In this document: piece after piece, positions 44,127 through 54,463 of the stretch
How positions within the stretch are numbered: the stretch's first letter is position 1
Layout of the letters: every line of letters starts with the position of its first letter
Assembly (NCBI GenBank): GCA_043228905.1
Contig: JBHGNT010000010.1
Location: 7,130,001 to 7,194,000 of the forward strand
DNA from: Azolla caroliniana
Lineage: Eukaryota > Polypodiophyta
Direction of reading: 5' to 3'
DNA length: 64,000 nt
Position numbers and translations under genes: made by a program
Notes under the pieces: model-generated
The model's input: the letters and a program-made list of their open reading frames with translations, nothing else
The model's database searches: none
What the model was told of the DNA's origin: nothing

Positions 44127-44966
44127 TGAGCATTGGCAGGAGTCGATATTTTGACTCCTTCATTGACGATTTCAGCCGGCTTGGATTTATCTAATCGAGA
44201 AGAAGAGCGAAGTCTTCTCGTGCATCCGGGACCTAAAGAGTTATGTTGAACGAGAAACCGGAAGAAAGATCAAATATCTGAGATTGGATGGTGGAAAAGA
44301 ATATTTTTCCGGCCAGTTCACAAGTTATCTACAGACCAAGGAAATTCATTGAGAGTTCTCCTGTAGATACACGTCGATGCAGAACGATGTGGCTGAACAT
44401 CGGAACTAGACGTTGGTAGAAGCGGCGAGGGCAATGATGGAGGAGAAGTGCATGGCTCGAATTTATTGGGCCGAAGCAATTCGGACAATAGTCTACATAC
44501 AGAATCAAATATCTGCCTCAGGGACAAAGGTGTCACCGCACGAACTATATTTCGAGCGGAAGCTAAATTTGGCGCACCATCTAGTATTCAGCAACATTGC
44601 CTATGTGCATGTGCCGGATGAGAAGCGGAAGAAGCTGGATGTCAAAGTCGAGAAGTGTATCTTGGTTGGCTAATTCGACGAGCAGAAGGGGTACAAATGC
44701 TACAACCCCTAGTCAAAACAAGTTGGAGTTACCCACGATGTCGTTTTTGACGAATCAGCATTTTGGTACTTCTCATCACCCGAACCCGAGCCGATTGTTG
44801 CGAATGAGGCGACAGATTCTGGAACAGAGGGAAGCATAAAGGAATCCGATCAACCGGATAGTCCGACTTCCCTCTAGATCAGTGGACCGATTCCGGACTG
44901 GTTGAGTCGGAGTGGTCAACCGGATGTTGAGCCGACGAGTAGTCAAAACTTGGCCTGCTCTCCTCA
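44127..44966 (+). pseudogene. Copia H integrase fragment
   Basis: Worn piece of a copia integrase of the A/B/E family: starts at the NVSIG-like block, includes a degenerate core with several stops (44,160-44,410), then an open part 44,413-44,673 (EAARAMMEEKCMARIYWAEA, YVHVPDEKRKKLD, CILVG) and the following linker to about 44,966. Upstream and downstream domains are missing. It begins exactly where the LTR of gypsy G ends. Confidence 0.82.
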
Positions 44967-45067
44967 GTTACCCCTACATGTGTAGTAGTATCATTTAAAG
45001 CCAATATGTCTATATCATCACATGTTGCGTTTATTTAATCTATCTCCATAGAACATGATCATGGAAC
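44967..45067. other. Short unassigned spacer
   Basis: No supported feature; joins copia H to the gag scrap around copia I. Confidence 0.3.
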
Positions 45068-45284
45068 ACTCAATTGTTTAGCATCTTAACCGCCTTTGCC
45101 ATAAGTATTTCTTTCTCTTTGTTGTTTAAGGCACAACAATCTTTCTGAAAATGCCTCTTTCTATGACAATAATGGCATCCTAGATTTTCTTCTATTCGTA
45201 TCATTTCCATTATTGTTTCTAGTTTGGCATTCACCATGTTGTTGGGTCTTGCGATAACCAACCTCATATACATTATTTTCATCT
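45068..45284 (-). pseudogene. Copia-like Gag zinc-knuckle scrap, split by copia I
   Basis: On the minus strand the end of a Gag-like sequence: basic region rich in Asn and Arg, then CHYCHRKRHFQKDC, a CCHC knuckle, followed by ALNNKEKE and a stop near 45,078. Copia I inserted just upstream of this (target duplication catct), so the rest would lie beyond 52,232. A frameshift seems to lie before the knuckle. It is a different family from A-I. Confidence 0.5.
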
Positions 45285-45669
45285 TGTAAAGAATCAAGAG
45301 ATGGATTCTTGTGAAGCGGAAGAGATGTGAGTTATGTGTGTGTGTAAGAGAGAGAGAGAGAGAGTGTGAGTGAAACACAGAGAATATGCAAGGTAAAATT
45401 ATATTAGCAAAGGAGAAAGACTCAACATTATACAAGGTGGGAGGAGGGTGCTTTATGTAGTCACCCTCTCTCTTCATTAACTACAAGCCTCATCGAGCAT
45501 GGGGAATGTGAAAGCTCATAAGTTATGTGTCATAGAATATGATTCTATGACTCATACTAAATGCTAGAATACAAAGTGGTGACATAATGGTGACTCTTGA
45601 CTATTGGAGTGTCTCTTCACTCTCAAGGTGAGTTCACACACTAGACCAAGTTGAGCTTGATTCTCAACA
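45285..45669 (-). repeat. 3' LTR of copia I
   Basis: Minus-strand start TGTTGAGAATCAAGCTCAAC at 45,669. The plus strand shows the arms GAGGGTG and CACCCTC (45,444-45,468) around CTTTATGTAGT, which on the minus strand is a TATA-like ACATAAAG inside a hairpin loop. A second palindrome, TCATAGAAT-ATG-ATTCTATGA, lies near 45,532-45,552. Confidence 0.93.
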
Positions 45670-47988
45670 CGCCCCCTCAAGCTCAAGTCGGGTCGGTTTC
45701 AGACGGTATCCGAAATCCGCTTCAACTCGTGTTCCGAAGTCCGCGTCAGCTCGCTTTATGCGGAGTTGTGGAATCTGTGCTCCAGCTTGCATTGTGCGTA
45801 GTTACGAAGTTTGTGCTTCGGCTTGCATCTTTCTTCGCGGCTTTGCGCGGTAGATCGGCTCTTCGCTGCTTCGTTGCGTGGTTGCGGAATCCACGCGTTA
45901 TTGTGTAGTGTCTTCAGTACTCCCCCTCAAGCTTGCCAGGTCATGGATCGTCAATCCGAGATCGGTCATGAATTGCCATAGCTTGTCGGCTCCTAAGGCT
46001 TTGGTGAAGATGTCGGCCATTTGAAGATTGGTGCTAATGTGTTGTAGGTCGACATCACCAGCCAGAACGCACTCTCGGATTAAGTGATAGTGCACTTCGA
46101 TGTGCTTTGTCCGCGCGTGGAACACCGGGTTCCGAGCTAGATAGATATTGCTCATGTTGTCGCAGTAAAGGGAAGTCGGATCCTTGATGGGTACGCCCAG
46201 ATCCTTCAAAATCATCTTGAGCCATACGACTTCACACGCAGCTACGGTTGCGCCCCTGTATTCTGCCTCCGTACTCGAAAGAGCGATGGTAGGCTGCTTC
46301 TTGCTACTCCAGGATATTGCTCCGCTGCCGAGGGAGAAAACAAATCCGGAGTTTGATCTTCTATCGTCTTTGTAGCCGGCCCAATCGGCATCTGTGTACC
46401 CCTCGAGTCGTATTGGCATCACGATCTTGTAGAGGATGCCGCAATCCATTGTGCCACTCACGTATCGTAGAACTCGCTTAGCGCAATCCAAGTGAGTATC
46501 ACGTGGTGTTTGCATGAATTGGCTAAGGAGACCGACCGGATAACTGAGATCGGGTCGAGTGATCGTGAGGTAGATGAGACTTCCGATGAGTTGCCGATAC
46601 TGAGTCGGCTCACATGCTTTGGTGCCGGAGTTCGCATCTAGTTTGAGATTACGATCGAGCAGGGTTGCCACGGATTTGCACTCAGCCATCTCGGACTTGT
46701 ATAACAAGTTGAGGATGTAGTGCCGTTGAGAGATCATGATTTCGGCTGGAGTCCGAATTACCTCGATGCTAAGGAAGTAGTGGAGCTCCTTCATGTCCGT
46801 CATCTCGAACTTGTCGGAAAGGAGAGGTTTGACTTTATTGATTTCGACGAGATGCTCACCTCCAATGACTAGGTCATCCACATATAAAATGATGACGATC
46901 GGACTTGCGGAATCGCTTCATATGTAGAGGGAGTTGTCCGATTTTGACATACCGAAGCCGATTTGATGAAGATATTGCGTTATCTTCAAATGCCAAGCAC
47001 GTGGTGCTTGCTTGAGGCTGTAGAGTGGCTTCTTGAGTCGGCATACAGCTTCCGGATGGGTGCTCGAGTTGAAGCCGGGTGGTTGGATTATGTACACCTC
47101 CTCTTCTAATTCGCCTTGTAGAAAGGCGTTCTTGACATCCATTTGATGGAAGTGCCACCCTTTCGCCGCGGCAATCGCAATTACGGTCCGCACCGTCGTC
47201 ATCTTTGCCACCGGGGCAAAGCTCTCTTCGTAGTCGACGCCATGCGTCTAAGCATATCCTTTTGCTACAAGTCAAGCTTTGTAGCGGTTTACGGAGTCAT
47301 CGGCGTTATACTTCACCTTGTAGATCCATCTGCATCCGATCGCCTTTTTGTGTGGTGAGGTGGGAACGAGATCCCACGTCTCGTTCTTCCATAGTGCCTG
47401 CATCTCCTCGTTCATTGTTTCGATCCATCGCAGGTCCTTCGCGGCTTCCGAAAAGGTTTCCGGCTCCCGTACTGTCGCTACCTTCATTATAAAGGCGTAA
47501 TGGTACGCCATATAATCGTTGTAGCCGAATCGGCTTACGGGGTTCTTTTCACGAGTGGATCGGCGGAGCTTTTCATTTGCAAAGATGAGGGCTTTCTTGG
47601 CTCCGATTGGTACCTCGAAACCGCCGAACTCACTGTCGAGTGAGTGAGTCGACTCATCGTCGTTGAAGCGATCATCTTCGTATTCCGACATTTTCGCCTT
47701 GCCTTTGTCCATCTTCGGGCTAGGCCATGATGTGCTTTGATCGCTCAAAGGCTCCTGTGGTCCGCTCAATCGGGTCGTGATCGGACTTTCTTCGAATATG
47801 TGCATAAGGCGATCTTCATCCTCGATCTCTTGTTCGGCGAATTCCGGGTCGAGCGGAGTCGGAGTTGGAGTTGTCTCTAGTGCGTACCAGGATGCGGACT
47901 CGTCAAAAACGACATCTCGACTTACTCGAGATTTTCGAGTTGAGGGGTTGTAGCACTTGTACCCCTTTTGCTCCAGTGAGTATGCTAC

Positions 47989-48754
47989 TGTTGGGAGACA
48001 GGTCCCTCCGGATGGGAAGGGAGAAGACCAGTGCCGACGAACAAACTCAGCCGAGGCCGAAACGGTATGAGGAGTACCCGGCTACGGAGAGCCGGATGAT
48101 ACAGGCCCGATGTGAACCGGATGAGGAGTACCCGGCTACGAAGAGCCGGATGATACAGGCCCGGTGTGAACCGGATGAGTAGTACCCGGCTACGGAGAGC
48201 CGGATGGTGCAGGCCCAGTGTGAACCGGATGAGGAGTACCCGGCTACGGAGAGCCGGATGGTGCAGAACCGGTGAGAACCGGAGGAAGAGACATATTCGT
48301 AAATATGTTTCTGAGAGCCCATCGAGGCTATATTTGTAAATAGCCGAAAAGTCATATTAGTATAAATATGACTTAGGGCAAACTTTTAGTATGTTGTTGT
48401 CATTCTTCCTTGTTCAGGTGCAAGAAGAAGAGAGAGTGCGTAATTGTACAGAGAGAGAGAGAGAGAGACGAGGTCGTTGCCTCTGTTGTAACCGCCGCCT
48501 GTGGCGAAGATCGTGAGCACGAGGTCGTTGCCTCCGTGGACTCACTGTTTTGTACATTCTTACATAGTGACAATTTGCAGCCTGTGGACTGCCGTGGTTT
48601 TTCCCTTAGTTTGGGGTTTTCCACGTAAACCTCCTGTGTAGTGTGTGTATCTTCTCTCCTTCTTTGTGTCGTGTTCTATTTCCCGTTTTCTGCGTATGAA
48701 AAGAAGCTCGGTTGTGGCCGAGCGTTGCGCATAAGGAACGTTGGGTTCCCGTCA
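47989..48754 (+). repeat. Solo LTR J (copia D relative)
   Basis: 766 bp, TGTTGGGAGACAGGTCCCTC...GGTTCCCGTCA, in opposite orientation to copia I and within its integrase. Flanks gctac (47,984-47,988) and cctac (48,755-48,759) form a 5-bp target duplication with one change. It shares with copia D the start, the palindromes ending in a TATA-containing one (48,291-48,374), a GA run and the Tyr/Cys-poor GGTCGTTGCCTC region. U3 has four 54-bp tandem units (48,064-48,280). No internal region, so it is probably a recombination product. Confidence 0.88.
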
Positions 48755-50185
48755 CCTACGAGGATATATTTCTCCGACTTCGGGTCGAGCTTTTGACGCT
48801 TCTCGTCGGGGATGTGCACGTATGCAATGGAGCCGAATATCCGAACATGTGATAGATTCGGCTTCTTTCCGAAGAATTTTTCGTGCGGAGTGACCTCATG
48901 CACGCCGGATGTTGTGCACCGGTTCATTAGGTAGACGGTCGTATTTGCAGCTTCGGCCCAATATGACTGGGGCATATGCTTCTCGTTCATCATGGCCCGC
49001 GCTACTTCGAGGATGTGCCGATTTTTGCACTCGGCTACTCCGTTTTGTTGCGGAGTGTGTCGACAAGTGAATTCTCGCCGAATTCCTTCCTTTCGGAGAT
49101 ACGCCGTGAAATCATCCGAGAAGTACTCCTCGCCGCCATCCGATCGAAGGCATCGTACATGTCGGCCCATGGCTTTCTCGACTTCATTCTTGAAATTTTG
49201 GAAGTGTCCAAACACTTCGCTCTTTTGCCGCATCAGGTAGATCCAAGTGTGCCTAGAGAAGTCGTCAATGAAGAACACGTAATATCGGCATCCGCCGAAT
49301 GTAGCCGTCTGCGTCGGTCCCCGTACGTCGGAATGGACTACGTCGAGTAGACCTTTGCTCACGTTCCGCTCTTTCGGGAATGGGTGTCGGTGTTGCTTGC
49401 CAAATTGGCACGCTTCGCATACACCTTCAATCTCCTTCTCTTTGAATGTCGGGAGTCCAATGACGACTCCTTTCGATTTCATTGCTTTGAGTTTGTTGAG
49501 ATTGATGTGGCCGATTCGCTTGTGCCATAGCTCTATGTCGGAGTCGGCTTTCGTGTTTTTCGCGAACATGGCGGATTTCATCTCGCGTGAATCGAGAATG
49601 AACATCCGGCCCTCTCTTCATCCGCGTGCGATGAGTCGGCCCTCTTTTTCGATGAAGCAACCGCCTTGATTAAATCGAACTTGCATCCCTTGCTCTACAA
49701 TTTGGCCGACGGAGACCAAATTCTTCGTAATGGTTGGTACATGCAAGACATTTTTAATGTAATTTTTCTTACCTTCTTTTCCGAACGGAACATTGCCAAT
49801 GTGCCGAATCGGGCGCGTAGTGTCGTCTCCGGTTTCGACATAGCCGGTCGGTCCGGCTCTCGAAGTTCTCAGAACCATTCTTGATGCAATGTCATATGGT
49901 TCGAGGCACCAGAATCGACGAACCATACGTCTTCCGGACCGGAGGCACTAGTTGAGGTAGCGGCCGACATAGAGTTTGCTCTATGTTTCATCATGAACAT
50001 TCCGCCACGGTCGGAGTTGTGCGCATACATTCCGCCACGATCTTCGTAATCGGAGTTATGCCCGTACATTTCGCCACCGTCGGAGTTCTGTGCATACATT
50101 CCGCCAAGATCGTCGTAGTCGGAGTTGTGTGCGTAATTCGTGAGTTGTCGGCTTGTGGAAGCCGATTCACGCTGTCGCGTTGTTA

Positions 50186-50803
50186 CGCGCGTGCGTGGAG
50201 AACAAGGCGGGACCACTGGGGTCTTGGACCGAGGAATAGGTGAGAAGAGAGAGAGAGAGAGACGCTCACACACGTATAGACAGAGAAGTGCACGGGGACG
50301 CGGCCCAACAACACAGGAGACACGAGTTGAGAACACTAGCATATGTATATAAATGTATGCAGATGACTCGAACGGTTACAGCCGACCAGGTCGGCGAGGT
50401 GGATGCCGACGCCTGATCACCCACGCACACAGGAGAGCAAGATGGAGATCCTGCCGGAAGCACACGAGCGTTCCACGGAGCAGGATCAGCCTCCTGAGAA
50501 CCTGCGTCAGAGAAACCTATGGAGACAGACAGAGAAGAAGAGCTCCCCCAGTCCGACAGCACTTCGTTCCTTTTAGCGCGCGATCCCCTCTCTCCCCCCG
50601 TCTCCCTCTCCTTTATAGCTCAAGGAGGGAGGCCGTTTCACCCGTTTACATCACATTAATTCTTTGTCCTTTCGGACAGAGATACTCCTCGATTTCCCTT
50701 ATAGAATATTGCTACCTAGGATCTAACCTTTGTGCCTACCTATCTACCATACGACAAGGGACTTGCCCACGTGTAAGGGCTGGTTCACACACATAACACA
50801 CGA
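50186..50803 (-). mobile_element. LTR-like insertion K in copia I
   Basis: About 620 bp between the Gag knuckle and the protease linker of copia I, with no coding similarity. On the minus strand it starts TGTGTTATGTGTGTGAACC and has a TATA box (GCTATAAAGG) inside a hairpin with arms CTCCTT and AAGGAG (50,608-50,627), then CT-rich and GC-rich leader-like sequence ending near GCGCGTAACA. It looks like a solo LTR, but I could not find a matching target duplication and the exact ends are uncertain. Confidence 0.5.
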
Positions 50804-51830
50804 TTTGCGCTTGGGGACGGTTTTCTTCACGACAACGCATCTTCTTTCGGCACTCTTCTTCGTGGTGGCCGAGCTTTCCGCAATATCCGCATTCGGTTGC
50901 GTTTTGATGGCTCGGGCCGGAGTGGAAGCTCCCCCTTCTTGCGAAGGTTCCTCGTTGGCCTCCGTTTTGCGGCCGAAATTGGGAGTTGATGTCGTAGGTC
51001 GGACCTCGTCCGCCTTGTCCTTGGCCAAATCGGCCTCTCGCTCGTCCGCGTCCTCTTCCTCCATTAGAGTGCGTGTAGAGCATGTGGCCTTCCGACTCAT
51101 TGCTCCTTGTACGCACGTGGTTTTCTTCGACCAATAGCATTGATTGGAGCTCGAAGAAGGAGGGAGATTTCTCCCGTGCTAGAACGGTGGTTCGCATCGC
51201 CCCGAACCGTGGTGCAAGGCCGCCGAGGCATATTTGCACCATCTCATCATCATCTATACTTACGCTTATTGAGCCGAGCGAGTCGCAAAGCTCCTTGATC
51301 TTCAAGGTGTATGTCGTGATGGACATGTCCCTTTGTTGAATGTTGTTCAACTCTTGGCGGAGTTGAAGCTTCCTCACAGTCGTGTTGGCAGCGAAAATCT
51401 TTCGTAGATTTTCCCACGCTTCCTTCGGCGTCTTGGCTTCTCGAATGTAACTGAGCATGTGGTCGTGAACACATGTCGCCAAACAATACATCACGCGGCT
51501 TGCGGCTTGCTCCCATGTCGCGTATCCGGGAGCCGCTTCGGCGGGTCGGTCTTCATGCGCTCCTTTGATGTAGCTCCAATAGCCTTGTCCGACAAGGTAT
51601 TGGTGCATCTTGTACTCCCAAGATGCGAAGTTGTTTCAATCCAACTTCTCGGTAGGGAGAGCGCTCCCCATTTGAGTATTCATTATGTCGATTCTTCTTC
51701 TTCTTCTTCTCTCTTCGAATGCGAGCTATGTAGCGACGCTACGATAGCTATGAGCCGGTTCTTGGTCGTCGGCGTAGAGCACAACACACGATCACGATGA
51801 GGCGAATGGGCTAGATCGAGCTACCAAATC

Positions 51831-51842
51831 GCTCTGATACCA
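51831..51842 (-). promoter_or_regulatory. Primer binding site, copia I
   Basis: Minus strand TGGTATCAGAGC, next to the LTR end. Confidence 0.92.
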
Positions 51843-52231
51843 TGTAAAGAATCAAGAGATGGATTCTTGTGAAGCGGAAGAGATGTGAGTTATGTGCGTG
51901 TGTAAGAGAGAGAGAGTGTGTGTGTGAGTGAGTGAAACACAGAGAATATGCAAGGTAAAAGTATATTAGCAAAGGAGAAAGACTCAACATTATACAAGGT
52001 GGGAGGAGGGTGCTTTATGTAGTCACCCTCTCTCTTCATTAACTACAAGCCTCATGGAGCATGGGGAATGTGAAAGCTCATAAGTTATGTGTCATAGAAT
52101 ATGAATCTATGACTCATACTAAATGCTAGAATACAAAGTGGTGACATAATGGTGACTCTTGACCATTGGAGTGTCTCTTCACTCTCAAGGTGAGTTCACA
52201 CACTAGACCAAGTTGAGCTTAATTCTCAACA
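51843..52231 (-). repeat. 5' LTR of copia I
   Basis: 389 bp, differing from the 3' LTR mainly in the (GT)/(GA) run near 51,895-51,930 and a few substitutions. TATA-like sequence in a hairpin at 52,006-52,030. Confidence 0.93.
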
Positions 52232-52236
52232 CATCT

Positions 52237-54463
52237 CCACTAATTGAGTCAAAACCATGGATTTCTTCACTTAACCAAGAATCACATATATCTTCAATTC
52301 TACTTTCCCATTTAGTGCACTATTACTAACAACAGTGCAAAATGTATCCCACGAGGCAAACAACGTGTATAATAAAAAGATACATTATAACTCATCATCA
52401 TGGTCTCAATTGCAAGCATCATGTGCCTACAACTGAGACCCTAATCCATCAAACTCAGTTAAATGGGAAGTGACACTATTAGGGTTCTTCATGCTAACAT
52501 CATAAGGCTTCCTCATCAAAGAAATTTTTGCCCATATAATTTTATTGTAGTTCACAATCTAACATTGTGCAATATACTTACTTTGTCTACCAAATGCAAT
52601 TGTACAATGGTCATTGCCATGAGATTAGGCTCTTCCTAATCATAATAAGTCATGCCATTAGGTCTCTTGGATTCCCAACCCAAGGGCATCAACTCCCTTC
52701 TTTGAATCAATGTAGCACACATTTGATTCTTCTAAAAGGCAAAGTTAGATATGTCAAACTTACGAATCTCAAGGTGATCCTTCCCATGAATCTAATAATT
52801 CGTATTGGAACTAAGCAAACCACCACATAAAGCATTCAAAACCTTAAACATTTTAGAAGTCATTGGAATGGAATGACAATTGCTTAAGCGCAACCCTAAA
52901 GTCTTAATGATCAGCTGGGACGCTAAAGACTAGCTAAATTCTAACTCAAATATGTCAAACGAGCCAATTATCTAGCCCAAGTATCACCAAGTATGTCAAA
53001 TTACATACACCAAAACACAACCTTATGTATACATATATGACCCAAGAATTGAGGGAAGCATTACTGTGCATAGTCCATGCCATAGACTTAATGCAAACTC
53101 CTATTTACTCTCTCTCCCCCAAAGTATCCCTCCCTAAACCCTAAACCCTAAACTAGTTTTGGGAAAAAAATAGAGTGTCGATATAACTAAATAGAGTGCA
53201 ATCGCCAAGCCACACATGTACAGTCCCTGAGGCTATGTGTACTTCAATCCTTCAATCTGCCCGAGGCAACCTAACCGAGGAAAGAAAGACCCAGAGAGAA
53301 AGACTCACCTACTATACACCCTGCCACATTAAATGTGGTGATTAGAGCGAATCATCAAATATAGTGATACAAAGAGTGGTAATATAGAGATTGCATCAAA
53401 GCATCAATAGAGGAAAATCCTAATTTGCATGTGTGTGTTTCACTGTGTAAAGCTTATAAGAGGCATCTACTCTATTGTATTAATTACTATTGATCAAATT
53501 ATGTTTGCACTCAATCAATGTTGTCTTCTTGTTTTATTTACCTTCCTTCAAGTGCATTCAATGTATCTCCATTCCAATGTTCCATGACACATGTGGGTTG
53601 TCACTGCTTATTCACACCCACCACAACCAAAACGGAGGAATCACCAAAGCAAAACTTATGTAACCTAACTAACCTATCAACAATGATGTTGGGGACTCAA
53701 TTTATCGAGACACACTCTTCACCAAAGCTTCATCAAAACCTAAACTAATCACTGTGATTGATGTTATGAACACACAAGATAACAAAGAGGCAAGTCCAAG
53801 TATTTCGAAATTATTGTTTCCTACACTACCTACACAATAGAGAGATACTAGACTGGTTTCTTTTCTACAGTAAAGTGTTATGTACAGCATATGAAAACCA
53901 TCAAATTGAGAAAGATCTATGATCATTAATGGAGAATGGAGAAGAGATTTTTAAACTACTAAATAATGGTCTCGTTGTACATAAGTTAGGGCGGACCCAA
54001 CATTCCAAAATGTTCAAGAGGCGTTGATTATGATCGACGTTGCACTCATGTTATGGATATTTATGATTTTGGAAAGTATAAAGATATGACCTTCAATCAT
54101 GGTGTCCTTTTATTATATTGCTTCTTTCTTGGGAATATATTCACTACTTCAATTTGTTTCTCAAAATCGATTCCATCGAAATAATACCGCTTGCAGTTCA
54201 ACACTCCCACTAAGATTTAACAGCATTATGAAAATAAAAGTTCTATAACACTTAAACTCAGAAGACCCTTGAATTCAATTGTACTCATGAATATTCATGT
54301 GTTGCATTATTTCTCGAAGCTATTAAAATTTAGCGGTACAATGCTCTTAAATAGAGTTATAAAACAAAGAACCCAATATGTATGTCGTTGCTTGTTCTAA
54401 GATGATCAGTACCAACTGGATAATACTATGACAACATCCGAATTGGATCTCATGCTATGAGCT
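52237..54463. other. Intergenic region with a telomere-like repeat
   Basis: No gene found. The first part may hold more of the gag scrap that copia I interrupted. At 53,132-53,152 there are three telomere-type CCCTAAA units. A stretch at about 53,755-53,930 resembles 57,045-57,190 in intron 7 of the following gene (shared words aaagaggcaagt, gtttccta, agagagatact/agagagatatt). Confidence 0.5.

Larger units (their letters stand above)
45664..51683 (-). pseudogene. Copia I gag-pol pseudogene
   Basis: Minus strand; ATG at 51,683 (MNTQMGSALPTEKLD), then a TGA within 20 codons. Gag is open at 50,736-51,608, with a Gly/Arg-rich tail and CGYCGKLGHHEEEC. After insertion K, a repeated Asn-Ser-Asp linker precedes protease (VDSGASNHMT, near 49,905). 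A frameshift lies near 49,870. Integrase is open at 48,676-49,605 with LWHKRIGH, VHSDVRG, RSDGGEEY and NGVAECKN. Solo LTR J (47,989-48,754) splits it after KYILVG. RT and RNase H (45,898-47,805) keep one frame with stops only, near 47,269, 47,212 and 46,915; YVDDLVI, DADWAG and STEAEY are visible. After SLRGS the frame continues about 84 codons, with two TAA, to TGA at 45,664, inside the LTR. Confidence 0.92.
45285..52231 (-). mobile_element. Copia I, full-length Ty1/copia on the minus strand
   Basis: LTRs at 51,843-52,231 (5' copy, 389 bp) and 45,285-45,669 (3' copy, 385 bp), both TG...CA, and a perfect 5-bp target duplication catct (45,280-45,284 and 52,232-52,236). The primer site (TGGTATCAGAGC on the minus strand) is at 51,831-51,842. 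Gag, protease, integrase, RT and RNase H are all present in order with few stops. It carries two later insertions: solo LTR J in the integrase end and LTR-like K between Gag and protease. LTRs are closely alike, so it is fairly young. Confidence 0.94.

Noticed and set aside
48047-48355. Minus ORF of 18-residue repeats in solo LTR J
   Set aside because: The 54-bp units are a multiple of three, so the frame stays open by chance; it lies within a non-coding U3 region.
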